Shown piece by piece: positions 61,772-64,000 of a stretch of 64,000 nt of DNA (the stretch's first letter is position 1; every line of letters starts with the position of its first letter). The notes below the pieces were generated by a model. That model did no database searches. It saw only the letters and a list, made by a program, of their open reading frames with translations, and was not told the DNA's origin. The DNA comes from Psococerastis gibbosa (Eukaryota > Arthropoda > Insecta > Psocodea > Psocidae). The DNA is taken from NCBI GenBank assembly GCA_963971405.1, contig OZ020484.1, positions 10,044,001 to 10,108,000 on the forward strand, written 5' to 3'. The position numbers and the translations under genes were made by a program.

Positions 61772-63658
61772 TAAGGGTGCGTATAGAATAGAATAGAAGG
61801 TGTCTAACCATAAGGCTAGTATTGTGGATAGCTGTAAAAGGTCGGGGGAGATGGTGGCAAAGGAAATGGCAAAAGAAGCGTTTCCCGGTTGTAGGGCTTA
61901 AAAATAAAAATATAAAAATGGCGGCAAATGAAAAACAAATGAACATTTTGACAGTCAGGGTTGCCATCAAAATACAGGCGCAGTAAGTTCTGCTGACTCG
62001 ACCTAGAGTCACTTGCAATCTAAACAGCTTCATATCGACGTGTTGGGCTTATAGCGAGAACCACACTGGCCGGGCAGCGACTTTTTGCCTCTTAGCATGC
62101 GCTGCGGAGACCCGCCTGTGTAAAGCAGATGCAAATATTATTTCTGGCTGACCAGTGCCTTCTGAGCTAAATTCAGATACCTTTCGGATTGTCGAAGTTT
62201 AAAATGCCGTGTTTGAAACTTATACAGTGCAATACTGATAATGTCGAAAATTTCCAGGGACTTTTTAACGGCAGTCGTTTTGCCAAGAAAAAACAGCAGA
62301 AGCCTGTTCACTGTAGAACAGTCCCTGCCTAGTGTCCCATTTTATTTACAAAAAAATCACATTATAGACCCATAGTTAGATTTAAAGTTTACGAATTTAT
62401 ATTTACAATTTACTTCTTACCTTACCTTACCCCCCACCTCTTCAGAACATTCTGTGGAGAACCTGAGGTTGACAACAAGAGCGTGGAAGCCCTGAAGACT
62501 AAATACATGTATATTTCTGTTAAATTGTAAAATCAAGTAATTGACAAAAAAGTAAAAAGTAAAATCGTCAAAATCATCAAAATTGTCATTGTGCTAGTGC
62601 CTCAGTGGCAGTGTAGAAAGCTTTCTCTAAAGCAATTTAGGGAAGTTAGTAGTAGCATTTCTCACAGCTCTCAGTTCAATCGGGAGTTTTCTAAGGTAGG
62701 CGAAACCTTGTAGTATAGGATCCAGTCGCTCACCCTTGGCTGTGCGTGGTGCTGGTCTTACAAGGTCTCCTCTTTGCTTCGTGTTGGTCGGGTGCCAGCA
62801 TTTTGTTTAAATTTCTCCCACATTATTATTATTCAATCAAGATATTGTTTAATTTTCCAGATACCTGAATCCCTAGAAACACAGGCTCCGTAAGATGTTT
62901 GTGTGTAGTGCGGCTGTGCCAGGTTAGGGCCGACGCATACCTCAATACTCGATCGGGTAACGACGCTTCCAGCACTGACCTACAGCTGCTCCATTCATAT
63001 ACACGCTCATTCATCCTCATCGGCTTGCCGTCACACCGCTATTGGTAAGTTTTCATTTTTTTGATACCATTATTTTATAAAGATATACAGTAGTATTGTA
63101 AACATCCACAATATTTGTTCAAATATTTTTTCGCAAGATGATAATGAAACATGTGGACCATTTAAAGCAAAAATGGCATTATTCAGTAATTTATTATTTA
63201 TATTTTGTTCTTATTTAATTTTGGAGTGGGTCCAGTGAAGTTGTTGTTTTGGCTTTGTCGTATCTCATACAAAACAAGAATACTGATGATGGTGATGTGG
63301 CTCAATATAGATTTTAGGCTTAAAAGCTATTGAAAAAGACATAATTAAATAAAAATTTAACTTAATTTTAATAATAAAAATCTATAGGGTCTTTAAAAAA
63401 ATTAAGCATTTTCACTTCAAATTAAAATTACATTTACTAAAATAAAGAAAATTTAATGTTTAGCTTTACTTCGTGCTTACTTAGCTCTATGATGCTTCGC
63501 AGTCTATTAGATGCATTCCGATGTCTTAGCACCACAATATATCCTAGTACGCATAATATTTGTATTCACTGTACTTCAGCTACACCGGAGGAAAATACTA
63601 TTTCCAAGAAAATTATATCCCAATAATAACTAACTTAGTTTTTCAGGAACAATTCTTA

Positions 63659-63698
<40 letters not shown>

Positions 63699-64000
63699 AC
63701 TGACTTCAGACTGAATTTTGACTAAAATCGCGGTAACCTGCCGTACTCAACGTTACTGATCTAGCTATATTGAAATAGTTTCAGTCACTAAATTTTAAAT
63801 AAGGTTAGCATGAAAAGAAGACTTTATTTTACAGTCTTATTGTTCGCTTTTTTTTCAATAAAGTTGTTTTCAATTCAATTCAATTCAAATGAGAATTTTA
63901 GTATTTAGTGCAAAAATTATATTTTAGTGATTGTTAGGACCAGTTTATCTGCCTATAAGGAAAACTCAGAGAGCCTATAGTTTGTTTTGGTATGAAACTA
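61772..64000. other. Intergenic, no supported gene
   Basis: AT-rich. A TTTTCCAG before 62860 and a GGTAAGTT at 63044 could mark a non-coding exon, but the frames carry stops. A T-tract of more than 30 bases lies at 63661-63693. Confidence 0.35.

Noticed and set aside
62829..63020. Minus-strand 63-residue ORF
   Set aside because: No domain, no neighbours, and stops in all frames beyond it; I could not support an exon.

Overview
The window looks like an animal nuclear genome, most likely an arthropod and probably an insect. It has GT/AG-spliced host genes, a mariner transposon, RNase H-bearing LINEs, a Penelope-like element, tRNA-headed SINEs and Harbinger-type MITEs. A TATA box followed by a TCAGT initiator is the arthropod core-promoter pattern. 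The repeat style recalls hemipterans, but this is an impression and the species is not shown by the sequence.

Bases 1-19322 are an endogenous Polinton/Maverick (adintovirus-like) element, nearly all coded on the minus strand. In transcription order it carries protein-primed-type DNA polymerase B, a coiled-coil protein, packaging ATPase, two small virion-type proteins, a chromodomain integrase, a pVI-like protein, penton-like minor capsid, major capsid, adenain-type protease, then accessory genes including a KGxEK-family protein and a DUF4817-like helix-turn-helix protein. Morphogenesis genes and the polymerase body are open; integrase and the KGxEK gene are frameshifted. A 2.1-kb protease/capsid block is present twice (247-2349 and 7106-9211). 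Two copies of a terminal repeat meet head to head at 4107-4115. A 2.19-kb TIR element with 9-bp target duplications has split the first codons of polB. A 245-bp flank occurs at both ends (1-245 and 19078-19322). A plus-strand two-exon mini-gene with a strong core promoter sits at 2735-3407.

From 19.3 to 27.1 kb are repeat-rich sequences, decayed LINEs and the host gene RRP36 (24308-24982). A complete eight-exon host gene for branched-chain 2-oxoacid dehydrogenase E1 alpha (BCKDHA) runs on the minus strand from 41240 to 27145. Its sixth intron holds a Penelope-like element that was itself split by a LINE. From 43.3 to 49.5 kb a six-exon plus-strand gene encodes a proline- then lysine-rich, probably nuclear protein of unknown function. 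The rest contains a mariner, SINEs, at least eight related Harbinger-like MITEs (some nested), another TIR element and LINE ends. A minus-strand exon at 57438-58208 encodes a single-pass membrane protein. No convincing gene was found in 58.7-64 kb.

Exon joins were made by hand from GT/AG sites and reading phase, and family names come from recognised motifs, not from a search.
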